A stretch of 51,716 nucleotides of DNA from UBA3263 sp964554335 (GCA_964554335.1 CAZKOF010000010.1:1-51716); one strand, 5' to 3'. Shown: positions 7,916-16,772, counted from the first letter of the stretch. The notes: generated from the letters alone by a model not told the origin. Numbers and translations are program-made.

Positions 7916-10900
7916 TGATGAATGCGTCAATCCATGGCGTAACTTCGTCAGTTGCGCGCTCTGAGGGGTAGTAGCCACATTGCCAGGGGAAAATTGCTCG
8001 TTCAAGATGCGGCATGATTGCGAGGTGCCGACCATTGGCCGAGGTCAGGGCGGCTACGTCATAGTCCGAACCGTTGGGATTGCCGGGGTAGGTCGAGTAG
8101 CTGTATTTTGCGGCGATATGGTATTCGCATTCGGGGCGGGTGAGAGCAAAGCGGCCTTCACCGTGTGCCACCCATATGCCGAGCGATCTGCCGGCGAGAG
8201 TCGAGAACATCACCGAGTTGTTTTCGGGCACTTCGATGCTCAGGAATGTCGACTCGAACTTATGGGAGATGTTGTGTTCCATCTTTGATCCGTCGCCGAG
8301 TCCGAGGAGGTCGAGTTCCATCATGAGCTGACAACCGTTGCAGACGCCGAGCGAGAGGGTGTCCTCGCGGGCATAGAACCGGGCAAGGGTTTCGCGGGCC
8401 GTTTCGTTCCATTTGAATCCGGATGCCCATCCTTTTGCGGAGCCGAGTACGTCGGAGTTGGAGAAGCCTCCGCAGAAAACGATCATGTTGATGTCGTCGA
8501 GGGTTTCACGTCCACTCATAAGGTCAGTCATATGCACGTCTTTGACGTCGAATCCGGCGAGATAGAGCGAGTAAGCCATTTCGCGGTCGCCATTGACGCC
8601 TTTTTCGCGGATGATTGCGGCTTTGATGCCGCTGCGCTCGTGGCGATATGCCAGACCTCGGCTATTCAGCGAACCGTCGAAATCGTTGGCAAAGTTATAT
8701 TTCACGGGTTGCTTACCATAATTGTCGGCACGCATGTCAGCGCATTCGCGGCCACTCTGAAGGCGGTCGAGCAGATGTGAGGGTTTATACCAGCGCTCCA
8801 TGAGATCTGCGGGGTTTAGACTGAGGGTGACAACGCCGGTTATGTGAAGCGTTGACTGTTCGGAGGGGCTGACCAGAGCAAGGCCTTCGGCTACGAGCTC
8901 AAAACTGCCGAGCACCGCCTCTACGGCCTCAGCGTCGTCTTTTCTAATCTGCATGATGACGCCGGGATTTTCGGCAAAGAGTGAATGCAGCGGGTCTGAA
9001 CCTCCGTCGAATATGACTTTCAGCGGGGTCTCGGAGCCAAACATCATTTCGAGAACCGTTGTCAACGTGCCGCCGGCCGAGATGTCATGAATGGCGGTAA
9101 TCAGACCGAGTTTGACCAACTGCTGAACTGCGGCGAATGCTTTCACGAATTTTGCCGGATCGGCAACCGTGGGCGCATCCGAGCCGATGCGTCCGAGCGT
9201 CTGATACAGGGCTGAACCGCCAAGCGACGGCTTACAGAACGAAAAGTCAAGACGCATGAGCACGGAGTCTTCGGAGCGCAGAACAGGACCGACAATCTTG
9301 CGGACATCACCGGTTTCGGCCGCTGCGGAGATGATGACGGTTCCGGGGGCGAGCACTTTCTTGTCGCCATATTTCTGAGTCATGCTCAGCGAGTCTTTAC
9401 CTGTCGGGATGTTCACGCCGATTGCACAGGCAAAGTCGCTTGCTGCCTGCACGGCTTTATATAGCGCGGCGTCCTCGCCTTCATTGCGGCAGGGCCACAT
9501 CCAGTTTGCCGAGAGCGAGACTCCGGCGAGTCCGTCGGCCAGCGGAGCGCCGACAATGTTGGTCAAGGCTTCTGCAATGGCGATGATTGAGCCATTGGCC
9601 GGGTCGACGAGGGCAACCTGGGGCGCATGGCCGATAGAAGTTGCCATGCCCTTTGCTCCGGTGAAGTCGAGGGCAACTGCGCCGCAGTCGCTCAGAGGCA
9701 ACTGCTTCGGTCCCTGACATTGTTGTCGGGCCACTTTGCCTGTAACGGAGCGGTCAACTTTGTTTGTCAGCCAATCTTTGCAGCCAACGGCTTCGAGAGC
9801 AAGAACGTTTGAGATGTATTCTTCAATCTTGTCGATATCAAGCTTCGGATTGCGATATTCGTGGACAACGGTCTTGTCAGTCATGATTGTTTTGGGAGAG
9901 GATCCGAACATGTCGCCCATTGCGAGGTCAATCGGTTTGACACCATCCGGCTGCTCAAACACGAAGCGGTCGTCGCCTGTTGTTTCACCGACAACGTAGA
10001 ACGGTGCGCGTTCGCGTTCGGCGATAGCGCGTACACTGTCAATGTGTTTGGCATCCATTACCATACCCATGCGTTCCTGACTCTCGTTGCCGATAATCTC
10101 TTTAGCCGAAAGGGTGGGGTCTCCTACGGGCAGGGCACCGATTTCAATTTTGCCGCCTGTTTCTTCAACGAGTTCACTCAGGGCATTGAGGTGGCCTCCG
10201 GCACCGTGGTCATGGATTGAAACAATGGGATTTTCGGGACTTTCGGCAAGAGCTCGGATTACGTTGGCAACACGTTTCTGCATTTCGGGATTTGCGCGCT
10301 GAACGGCATTAAGTTCGATTGCATTGGCATACTGACCGGTAGCCACGGAGCTTACGGCGCCGCCGCCCATGCCGATACGATAGTTGTCGCCGCCCATGAC
10401 AATCACCTTTTCGCCCGCCGTGGGGTGGCCTTTCAGTGCGTCGCGTTTGTTAGCAAATCCAACGCCTCCGGCAAGCATAATAACCTTGTCGTAGGCAAAA
10501 GTGCGGCCAGACTCGTCGTGCTCAAACGTTAGCAGTGAACCGCAAATCAGGGGCTGACCGAACTTGTTGCCGAAGTCGCTTGCGCCATTGGAGGCTTTGA
10601 TGAGGATTTCGGCCGGAGTCTGGTAGAGCCATACGCGCGGATTGAGCATAGCCTCCCACGGCTCCACGGCCTCTTCGTGGCGGGGATATGAGGTCATATA
10701 TACCGCAGTGCCAGCCATAGGCAGCGATGCACGGCCGCCACCGAGGCGGTCGCGGATTTCGCCGCCGGAACCGGTTGCCGCGCCATTGAAGGGCTCTACG
10801 GTAGTCGGGAAGTTATGTGTTTCGGCTTTCAGAGAAAGGACAGAGTCGATCGGAGTTACTTCAAAGAAGTCCGGCTGCGAAGGGTTTGCCGGGGCGAACT

Positions 10901-11561
10901 GGTCGATCTGCGGGCCCTCGACGAATGCGACATTATCTTTATAAGCGCTTACGAGCTTATGAGGATGCTCCAGGCTGGTCTTCTTTATGAGCTTGAAGAG
11001 CGACATAGGTTTCTCCTCGCCGTCAATGACAAAAGTGCCATTGAAAATTTTGTGGCGACAATGTTCGGAGTTTACCTGCGAGAAGCCGAATACCTCCGAA
11101 TCAGTCAGCGGTCGGCTGAGTCCGGTCGATAGGTCACATAGATATTTTTCTTCTTCGGGACTCAGGGCCAGCCCTTCCGAGAGGTTGTAGGCGTGGATGT
11201 CGTCAATATATACAACAGGCGCCGGCTTGGCGTCGATTTTGAAGATATCGGAGTCGAGACCTTCATACACTCGTTGAAGCATTTTGTCATGGCGCGGTTC
11301 GGCGCTATTGTCGAGCGCGAACTCCTCGATACGATTAACGCCGTTGAGTCCCATGTTCTGGGTAATCTCCACGGCGTTCGTACTCCAGGGTGTGATCATT
11401 TCTCGACGCGGGCCGACATAACGGCCCTCAAGTGTTGGTTCTTCTACCGGGCGGGCTCCCGAGAAGAGCCACGAAAACTTCTCCTGTTCGGCGGGCGACA
11501 GGGCATGGTCGGCGTCAACGGCATATACCGTCACAGCGTCTTTCCTGAAAAAGCTGATCAT
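7884..11561 (-). CDS. purL: Phosphoribosylformylglycinamidine synthase (single chain)
   Basis: Catalyses the ATP- and glutamine-dependent conversion of FGAR to FGAM in purine synthesis. At 1225 residues it is the large single-chain form found in Proteobacteria and Bacteroidales, without separate PurQ and PurS. The synthetase half has ETHNFPTTVEPFNGAATGSG and GGRASLPMAGTAVYM; the C-terminal glutaminase domain has SLGVCNGCQLM with the nucleophile at Cys1074 and the His/Glu part in MPHLERAIFPWQCGYYP. It is transcribed leftward from a promoter divergent from the OmpA-like gene, and overlaps the MFS gene downstream. Confidence 0.97.
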   Translation of the reverse strand: MISFFRKDAVTVYAVDADHALSPAEQEKFSWLFSGARPVEEPTLEGRYVGPRREMITPWSTNAVEITQNMGLNGVNRIEEFALDNSAEPRHDKMLQRVYEGLDSDIFKIDAKPAPVVYIDDIHAYNLSEGLALSPEEEKYLCDLSTGLSRPLTDSEVFGFSQVNSEHCRHKIFNGTFVIDGEEKPMSLFKLIKKTSLEHPHKLVSAYKDNVAFVEGPQIDQFAPANPSQPDFFEVTPIDSVLSLKAETHNFPTTVEPFNGAATGSGGEIRDRLGGGRASLPMAGTAVYMTSYPRHEEAVEPWEAMLNPRVWLYQTPAEILIKASNGASDFGNKFGQPLICGSLLTFEHDESGRTFAYDKVIMLAGGVGFANKRDALKGHPTAGEKVIVMGGDNYRIGMGGGAVSSVATGQYANAIELNAVQRANPEMQKRVANVIRALAESPENPIVSIHDHGAGGHLNALSELVEETGGKIEIGALPVGDPTLSAKEIIGNESQERMGMVMDAKHIDSVRAIAERERAPFYVVGETTGDDRFVFEQPDGVKPIDLAMGDMFGSSPKTIMTDKTVVHEYRNPKLDIDKIEEYISNVLALEAVGCKDWLTNKVDRSVTGKVARQQCQGPKQLPLSDCGAVALDFTGAKGMATSIGHAPQVALVDPANGSIIAIAEALTNIVGAPLADGLAGVSLSANWMWPCRNEGEDAALYKAVQAASDFACAIGVNIPTGKDSLSMTQKYGDKKVLAPGTVIISAAAETGDVRKIVGPVLRSEDSVLMRLDFSFCKPSLGGSALYQTLGRIGSDAPTVADPAKFVKAFAAVQQLVKLGLITAIHDISAGGTLTTVLEMMFGSETPLKVIFDGGSDPLHSLFAENPGVIMQIRKDDAEAVEAVLGSFELVAEGLALVSPSEQSTLHITGVVTLSLNPADLMERWYKPSHLLDRLQSGRECADMRADNYGKQPVKYNFANDFDGSLNSRGLAYRHERSGIKAAIIREKGVNGDREMAYSLYLAGFDVKDVHMTDLMSGRETLDDINMIVFCGGFSNSDVLGSAKGWASGFKWNETARETLARFYAREDTLSLGVCNGCQLMMELDLLGLGDGSKMEHNISHKFESTFLSIEVPENNSVMFSTLAGRSLGIWVAHGEGRFALTRPECEYHIAAKYSYSTYPGNPNGSDYDVAALTSANGRHLAIMPHLERAIFPWQCGYYPSERATDEVTPWIDAFINARKWIETKK

Positions 11562-11592
11562 CGATTGATTTAATAAAGATAAAATCTCCGTG

Positions 11593-11600
11593 CAAAGTTA
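11593..11600 (-). promoter_or_regulatory. -7 box (TAACTTTG) of purL
   Basis: Perfect minus-strand TAnnTTTG 31 nt before the purL ATG. It lies back to back with the rightward promoter at 11617-11648; the two -7 boxes are 40 bp apart. Confidence 0.65.
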
Positions 11601-11616
11601 CGCAAAAAATCTGAAA

Positions 11617-11648
11617 TTTGGAAGACGGCGATTTTTTTGGTAACTTTG
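11617..11648 (+). promoter_or_regulatory. Promoter of the OmpA-like gene
   Basis: TTTG (11617-11620), exactly 20 nt, then TAACTTTG (11641-11648): a textbook Bacteroidales promoter. Only 8 nt separate the box from the ATG at 11657, so the mRNA leader should be about 5 nt. Confidence 0.8.
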
Positions 11649-11656
11649 CGGGTAAG

Positions 11657-12289
11657 ATGAAGAATTCCCGATTAGTATATTATATATGTTTTGCGGCAGC
11701 TATGGTTATGTCGCTTATGGCGTCAGCCAAGACCGACCTGACGAAATATCACCGCGAAATCACCGAACTTTCTGTAGATGAAAATCTACAGTCACCAGAA
11801 GTTCCGTCGAAGCTGATGTCCAGGGCCCAGGCAGACATGGCGACTCTTTCACGACGATTAGAGCATTCAGGTTTCAAGACAGACGTAAGTGAGCGCGAGG
11901 GCCTGGTAGTGATGGTAACCGTGCCTGTTGCCGAGTTGTTTAATTCAAATGATACGCTATTGTCGAATATCGCAGACAAAAAGCTGAAAGTGCTTGTTGC
12001 CCCGTTACGCACGCCGGATAAGTATAAATTATTGGTAGTTGTGCATAGTGATGATACGGGTTCGGAGGCGTATCTTAGCAATCTTACGCGTGCCCGTGCC
12101 GATGCTATCCGCAGGCGAATTGCCGATTTGGGTGTGCCGGTAGATGGTGTTGTGCCTTATGGCCTCAGTTACGACGAGCCGGTGAGTTCGGAAGTCAGCC
12201 GCAAAGGCCGAGCCGCCAATCGCAGGGTTGAGTTCTATTATGTGCCCGGTCCAATCATGATTGAAGGGCTGAAGGTGAGGAAGGATTAA
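11657..12289 (+). CDS. Exported protein with OmpA-like C-terminal domain
   Basis: A 210-residue protein with an N-terminal hydrophobic signal segment (KNSRLVYYICFAAAMVMS) and, in the last ~80 residues, an OmpA/MotB-like peptidoglycan-binding domain: TRARADAIRRRIADLGVP followed by YGLSYDEPVSSE and RAANRRVEFYY. The middle part is not recognised. It probably sits in the periplasm or outer membrane. The open frame continues upstream to a TTG, but that stretch contains the promoter, so the ATG at 11657 is used. The expected leader is about 5 nt. Confidence 0.8.
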   Translation: MKNSRLVYYICFAAAMVMSLMASAKTDLTKYHREITELSVDENLQSPEVPSKLMSRAQADMATLSRRLEHSGFKTDVSEREGLVVMVTVPVAELFNSNDTLLSNIADKKLKVLVAPLRTPDKYKLLVVVHSDDTGSEAYLSNLTRARADAIRRRIADLGVPVDGVVPYGLSYDEPVSSEVSRKGRAANRRVEFYYVPGPIMIEGLKVRKD

Positions 12290-12290
12290 G

Positions 12291-12373
12291 AGTTAAAAAT
12301 GAAAAATGAAAAGTTAAAAGTTAAAAGTTAAAAGTTAAAAGTTAAAAATGAAAAATGAAAAATGGGGGGGGGG
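12291..12373. repeat. Low-complexity GTTAAAA/GAAAAAT repeats with a G10 run
   Basis: A run built of AGTTAAA and GAAAAAT units (several AGTTAAA copies between 12311 and 12347) ends in ten consecutive G at 12364-12373. It lies between the OmpA-like stop codon and the shared terminator. The repetitive tract could expand or contract by slippage; it is not inside a gene or an evident promoter. Confidence 0.85.
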
Positions 12374-12390
12374 ATGTGTGTAAGACAATA

Positions 12391-12419
12391 AAAACGGGAT
12401 GCGGAAGCGTCCCGTTTTT
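12391..12419. terminator. Bidirectional terminator between the OmpA-like and AEC genes
   Basis: ACGGGA (12394-12399) pairs with TCCCGT (12410-12415), extended through TGC/GCG around a GGAA loop. Runs of A before and T after (12415-12419) make it work on both strands for two convergent transcripts. Confidence 0.85.
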
Positions 12420-12440
12420 GTTATGAGAGGTGGAATGGGA

Positions 12441-13433
12441 TTACATCAGGAAGTGGTGGGCCAGAGCGGTTTGTGTCAGCCAAATCCAGAGCGGGCAAAA
12501 TCCGATGAAGAGGATGATCGAGAGGGTTAACGAGGAGGTGCCGGTTGAAACGTAGGTGTCGTATTCGTCGGCGATGATGATGCCTGAGAATGCCGGGGGC
12601 AGCGCGCAGGCAACAACGAGCATCTGGAGGTTGATGGAATCCATGTGGACCAGGAGGCCGACAATGAGTGCCGCTGCCGGCATGACAATCAGCTTCATAA
12701 TACTGCCGAGAATTGCCTGCCAGTTGATGACAATTTTGACGGCCGAGAGGGTAACACCGGCGGAGAATACGGCCAACGATGCGTTGGCTTTAGCGATAAG
12801 GTTGAACGAGGGGCTTGCCCAGTCGGGCCATTTGAAGCCTACAAGCACGAGGACAACTGCCAAAATCGGCGCCCAGGCAACAGGTTGCGACAGAGCGTGA
12901 ATCACAGGTTTCCATGCACTTTGTTTTTTGCCGGAGTCCTGAGGGTTGCGCTTGGCAATGTCGGCGTTGAGCAGCGAGAGGCCTACGGGAATGCCGATGG
13001 CGTTTACGACAATGCCAACAATGGCAACCACTAGAGCCACGGACGACAGGTGGACGGTGGAGGAAACAAAGATTGGCTCCAGTACCGCAAATCCGAGGAA
13101 GCCGATTGTCGGCGAGCCACTGATAAGGGCGCATACCGCGGCGTCGGCTCCGGTATTCTTTTTAAAGCAGTAGCGGTAGATGAAATAAACGAGCATGAAG
13201 CAACCCATGATAACCAGCGTTGAGACGACGGTAAGTTTCAGGTCACTGATGAGGTCCCGGCGCGTTGCCGTCACGATTGAAATGAATAAGGCTGCCGGGA
13301 GGGCAAAGTCAAGAACCACCTTATTGAACTGCTTGGCATCCTGACCGCTGAACATGCCTTTTTTGCCCGATATGAAGCCTGCGAGCATGACAACGATGAT
13401 AGGTATGATGGCGTATAGAAGGATGTGTTGCAT
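12441..13433 (-). CDS. AEC-family permease of the oxalate operon (YfdV-like)
   Basis: A 330-residue membrane protein of the auxin efflux carrier (AEC) family with about ten hydrophobic segments, beginning MQHILLYAIIPIIVVMLAGF and with the repeat-type ends CALPPAFSGIIIADEY. AEC members carry organic anions such as malate. It is last in the leftward order frc, oxc, AEC, the same gene content as E. coli yfdW-yfdU-yfdV, so I infer oxalate uptake or oxalate/formate exchange; the sequence alone does not prove this. It lies 62 bp after oxc, with an inverted repeat in the gap, and ends at a shared terminator. Confidence 0.85.
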   Translation of the reverse strand: MQHILLYAIIPIIVVMLAGFISGKKGMFSGQDAKQFNKVVLDFALPAALFISIVTATRRDLISDLKLTVVSTLVIMGCFMLVYFIYRYCFKKNTGADAAVCALISGSPTIGFLGFAVLEPIFVSSTVHLSSVALVVAIVGIVVNAIGIPVGLSLLNADIAKRNPQDSGKKQSAWKPVIHALSQPVAWAPILAVVLVLVGFKWPDWASPSFNLIAKANASLAVFSAGVTLSAVKIVINWQAILGSIMKLIVMPAAALIVGLLVHMDSINLQMLVVACALPPAFSGIIIADEYDTYVSTGTSSLTLSIILFIGFCPLWIWLTQTALAHHFLM

Positions 13434-13448
13434 AATATTTGCGTGATT

Positions 13449-13484
13449 TAAATTTGCGCATGGACAAAACCACGCGCAAATTTA
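13449..13484. promoter_or_regulatory. Inverted repeat between oxc and the AEC gene
   Basis: TAAATTTGCGC (13449-13459) and GCGCAAATTTA (13474-13484) form a perfect 11-bp inverted repeat around 14 nt. Each arm also reads TAAATTTG, a match to the -7 consensus, one on each strand. The minus-strand copy would start a transcript about 40 nt before the AEC gene. It may be an internal promoter, an operator or an intercistronic hairpin; no T-run follows on the minus strand. Confidence 0.55.
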
Positions 13485-13495
13485 GGGAAAATTTC

Positions 13496-15244
13496 TCAGA
13501 CGATAACGTGTTGGATTGCTTCCGGGTTAAGATAGCCGATATGTCCGCTCTCTTTGCCGGAGTCAGCACCAAGCTGCACGTTGATGATTGCCGGCTTCTT
13601 GGAGGCCACGGCTTCGGTGAATGCGGCTTTCAGCTCATCGGGTGTTGTAACATAGTAGGCTGCGGCACCGAATGCTTCGCCAATCTTCTCGTAGCGGGCG
13701 TCAATATCGAGGGTTGTGGGAGCCGGGTCTCCGTCCTTCGACATATTGACACCGATGCCGTTGTAAATGCCGCCGTTATTGAAGACGACAATGGTGCAGG
13801 GTAATTTAAAGCGACATATTGTTGCCACGTCCATTCCTGAGAATCCGAATGCGGAGTCACCTTCAATGGCAATGACGCTCTTGCCCGTGGCGATTGCCGC
13901 TCCGATAGTGGATCCGATGCCCATGCCCATGATAGCCCATGTCGCGCAGTCAACGCGATGGCGTGGCAGTGACATGTTGATGGTGTCGCGGGTGTCATCG
14001 AGCGTGTTCGCGCCTTCGTTGATGAGGATAAGGTCGAGATTCGCCTCAATCAGCGGCTTGAGGGTGTTCAGAGCAGTCCAGTGGGTCATTGGCTGAACTG
14101 TTGCCGCTGCGGCAAGGCGTTCGGCAAACGTTGCGTTTTTAGTTTTTGTCTCAGCGGCCAGTGAGCTCATCCATGTGGGGTCCATGTTTAGTTTGGAGCC
14201 CTGCAGTTTGGCGAGTACTGCCTTTAACGACGTTTCGATATCGCCGACAACCGGTGCGGCAATCGGTCGGTTACAGTCCATTTCGGTGGCCGCGACGTCG
14301 AACTGGATGAACTGCCCCTCAGGATTCCACTTGCCCCGTCCGCGCGACAGGAGCCAGTTAAGACGTGCGCCGATAAGCACTACGACATCGGCCTGTCCCA
14401 TAATGGTTGAGCGACAGGCCAGTGCGCTTTGGGGGTGCGTGTCGGGGAGCAGGCCCTTTGCCATAGACATCGGGAAGAAAGGCATGCCGGTTTGTTCAAC
14501 GAACTGTTTTACTGTTTCGTCTGCCCGGATAAATGCGGCGCCTTTTCCGAGCACTATTGCCGGGCGCTTGGCGTTTTTCAGAAGCTCTACGGCGCGGTCA
14601 ATCGATTCAGAGTTTGCATAGGTTTTTGCAACGGGGTCAACCGGAGTGAAAAACCATTTTTCTGCCTCATCGGCGTTGACGACTTCTCCAAGACAGGGTG
14701 TCGTGATGTCGAGATACACACCGCCGGGACGACCGGAAACAGCGGCTCGGTAGGCGCGGGCAACAGCTGTCGGAATATCTTGCGGACGGTTCACACGATA
14801 GGCTGCTTTCACCAGGCCTTTAGCCACGTTGAGCTGGTCGAGGCCCTCATAAGCGCCCTGGTCAAGGTCGATAGGTTCGCGTTGGCTCGATCCTGAAATC
14901 TGAATCATCGGGTAGCAGTTCACCGTGGCATTGATGGTTGCTGTCAGGCCATTGAGAAAGCCGAGGGAGCTGACGGTCAGCAGCACGCCGGGCTTGCCGG
15001 TGAGGTATCCGTGGGTTGCGGCGGCCATTCCTGCCTGTTGCTCATGGCGAAATCCGACGAAGCGGATGCCCTGTTCCTGGCAAAGATATGAGAAGTCGGT
15101 GACCGGAATGCCGACAAGCCCGTACATCGTGTCTATACCGATGTTTTTAAGGGCTTTGGCAAGTATAAACATACCCGTTACCTGCTCGGGATAGTGGGGT
15201 GCCGAGGGTGCCGACGGGGTCAACGTGGGCGTAGGTGTTGTCAT
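13496..15244 (-). CDS. oxc: Oxalyl-CoA decarboxylase
   Basis: Thiamine diphosphate enzyme converting oxalyl-CoA to formyl-CoA and CO2. The protein aligns by eye with the Oxalobacter enzyme over its length: IDTMYGLVGIPVTDF, FRHEQQAG (cofactor-activating Glu68), ISGSSQREPIDLDQG, VLIGARLNWLLSRG, and the EGDSAFGFSGMD cofactor motif (Asp463) followed by NNGGIYNGIG. The C-terminus ESGHIGYLNP is also characteristic. At 582 residues it is slightly longer than usual because of a Thr/Pro-rich N-terminal stretch (TTPTPTLTPSAPSAP); a start nearer MFILAK at codon 25 is possible. It follows frc by 72 bp with a hairpin between. The pair yields formate and a proton-consuming decarboxylation. Confidence 0.96.
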   Translation of the reverse strand: MTTPTPTLTPSAPSAPHYPEQVTGMFILAKALKNIGIDTMYGLVGIPVTDFSYLCQEQGIRFVGFRHEQQAGMAAATHGYLTGKPGVLLTVSSLGFLNGLTATINATVNCYPMIQISGSSQREPIDLDQGAYEGLDQLNVAKGLVKAAYRVNRPQDIPTAVARAYRAAVSGRPGGVYLDITTPCLGEVVNADEAEKWFFTPVDPVAKTYANSESIDRAVELLKNAKRPAIVLGKGAAFIRADETVKQFVEQTGMPFFPMSMAKGLLPDTHPQSALACRSTIMGQADVVVLIGARLNWLLSRGRGKWNPEGQFIQFDVAATEMDCNRPIAAPVVGDIETSLKAVLAKLQGSKLNMDPTWMSSLAAETKTKNATFAERLAAAATVQPMTHWTALNTLKPLIEANLDLILINEGANTLDDTRDTINMSLPRHRVDCATWAIMGMGIGSTIGAAIATGKSVIAIEGDSAFGFSGMDVATICRFKLPCTIVVFNNGGIYNGIGVNMSKDGDPAPTTLDIDARYEKIGEAFGAAAYYVTTPDELKAAFTEAVASKKPAIINVQLGADSGKESGHIGYLNPEAIQHVIV

Positions 15245-15269
15245 AGTGATTATGGGGCTACAGGGTTAA

Positions 15270-15302
15270 GAGGGTGTTACATCGGTTCTCTGCAACACCC
15301 TC
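15270..15302. other. Intercistronic hairpin between frc and oxc
   Basis: GAGGGTGTT (15270-15278) is a perfect complement of AACACCCTC (15294-15302), with a 15-nt loop. On the transcribed minus strand no T-run follows, so it is not a standard terminator. It may stabilise the upstream message or set the frc:oxc ratio. Confidence 0.7.
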
Positions 15303-15316
15303 GGTTAAATAATGGA

Positions 15317-16627
15317 TTACTTTGAAGGAGCGGCAACGGGGGCGGTTGTTCCGTTTGCTTTCATTGCGGCCTGTTGTTCAGCGGTGTAGCCGAGTGATGT
15401 CAGAATCTCTTCGGTGTTGCCGCCGAGAGAGGGGCAGGGGCCATAGTCCGGCCGGTATCCACTGATGGTGAACGGGCAACCGACAGTTACAAATTCACCG
15501 ATTTTGCCACCCTGATTAATCTTGACGAGGGTGTTGCCGTCGTACAGGCTTTCGTCGCTCATGACCTCCTTTGTCGACAGTACCGGGCCGACGGGTACGC
15601 CTGCCTTTGAGAGAATGTCGGTCACTTCATATTTCGTTTTGTCGGCACACCATTGGGAGATTCGAGCAATGACCCTGCCTTTGTTACGGTCGCGTGCATC
15701 GGCTGTGTTGAAGTCGGGATCGGTCAGCCAATCATCGAAGCCGAAGGCCTGACATGCAAGAGCGAACTCCTTTTCGGGACGTTGCAGGATGACGTAGACG
15801 TAGTTGTTTGCGTCCTGTTCGGTATCCATTGGACCGGAGGGTTTGCATTTGTAGGTCCAGCCGAGCACGCCGGAACCTTCGGTATTGCCCGAGCGGGGCA
15901 CGCAGTCGCCGAATTTATCATCGGGATACTGCATGAACTGGGTGAGGTAGCCGATACGGTCGAGAGTTAGCTGGTCGCGGGTCTTGACTCGACAGAGGTT
16001 CAGGCAGGCGTTGTGCATAGACTGGTATACGTAGGAGCCCTCGCCCGTGCGCTCGCGGAGCTGCAGTGCGGCGAGCAGACCAATAAGCAGGTGCATGCCT
16101 GAGTTGGAGTCGCCGAGGGCGGCGCCGCTTTGGGTCGGGATGTTGTCGTTGCCGCTATACCAGCCTGTTGTCGATGCGGCCAGCGCGGTTATTTGGGCAA
16201 TCGGTTCATATGCTTTCAAGTCCTTATATTTTGATGATAGGGGGAAGCCTTTGATAGTGCCGTAGATGCAACGGGGATTCAAAGCGTGTACTGCTTCCCA
16301 GCTGAAGCCGAGTTTGTCGGTTGCGCCGGGATGGAGGTTTTCAACGAAGATATCGGCCTCTTTTATCAGTTTGGTGAGGATTTCCTTGCCGTCGGCGGTC
16401 TTGGCGTTGAGGCTTAGTGACTTCTTGTCGGAATTCAACTGAAGGAAGTAGTAGCTTGGACAATCCGGGTCAAACTGTAGTTCATTGCGCGTAGCGTCGC
16501 CAACGCCGGGACGTTCAATCTTGATGACTTCGGCTCCGAGCCATGCCAGCATCTGGGTACATGAAGGTCCCGATTGGACTTCGGTCAGGTCAACTACTTT
16601 AATTCCTTGAAGGGGTGCGGTGTTCAT
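15317..16627 (-). CDS. frc: Formyl-CoA:oxalate CoA-transferase
   Basis: Class III CoA-transferase moving CoA from formyl-CoA to oxalate, giving oxalyl-CoA for Oxc and releasing formate. The start LQGIKVVDLTEVQSGPSCTQM, the IKIERPGVGD segment and SGAALGDSNSGMHLLIG with catalytic Asp173 match the Oxalobacter/E. coli Frc family closely. It has 436 residues; the Ala/Pro-rich tail (TTAPVAAPSK) is extra. It is the first gene of the leftward oxalate operon, divergent from a Fur-like regulator with 145 bp between. I see no perfect TAnnTTTG box upstream; the nearest minus-strand candidate (TAAGTTG near 16667-16673) is weak. Confidence 0.96.
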   Translation of the reverse strand: MNTAPLQGIKVVDLTEVQSGPSCTQMLAWLGAEVIKIERPGVGDATRNELQFDPDCPSYYFLQLNSDKKSLSLNAKTADGKEILTKLIKEADIFVENLHPGATDKLGFSWEAVHALNPRCIYGTIKGFPLSSKYKDLKAYEPIAQITALAASTTGWYSGNDNIPTQSGAALGDSNSGMHLLIGLLAALQLRERTGEGSYVYQSMHNACLNLCRVKTRDQLTLDRIGYLTQFMQYPDDKFGDCVPRSGNTEGSGVLGWTYKCKPSGPMDTEQDANNYVYVILQRPEKEFALACQAFGFDDWLTDPDFNTADARDRNKGRVIARISQWCADKTKYEVTDILSKAGVPVGPVLSTKEVMSDESLYDGNTLVKINQGGKIGEFVTVGCPFTISGYRPDYGPCPSLGGNTEEILTSLGYTAEQQAAMKANGTTAPVAAPSK

Positions 16628-16693
16628 AGTATAAAGTAAATAAATATTGAAATTTGGTTATTACAACTTATGCACTATCAACACCCGTTGTGT

Positions 16694-16707
16694 CAAAAAG
16701 GTTTTTG
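16694..16707. promoter_or_regulatory. Palindrome in the frc/fur-like intergenic region
   Basis: CAAAAA-GG-TTTTTG is a perfect 14-bp palindrome lying between the divergent frc and Fur-like genes, 26 bp upstream of the -33 element of the latter and 67 bp from the frc start. It is a candidate operator; its low complexity makes chance occurrence quite possible. Confidence 0.35.
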
Positions 16708-16733
16708 TGGCGTGAAAAAATATTGCGGTAAAA

Positions 16734-16765
16734 TTTGGATACGCGCGCGGAATTGGCTAACTTTG
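16734..16765 (+). promoter_or_regulatory. Promoter of the Fur-like gene and purA
   Basis: TTTG (16734-16737), 20 nt, TAACTTTG (16758-16765). The ATG at 16773 follows after 7 nt, so the leader is only a few nucleotides. Confidence 0.8.
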
Positions 16766-16772
16766 CAGTGAT

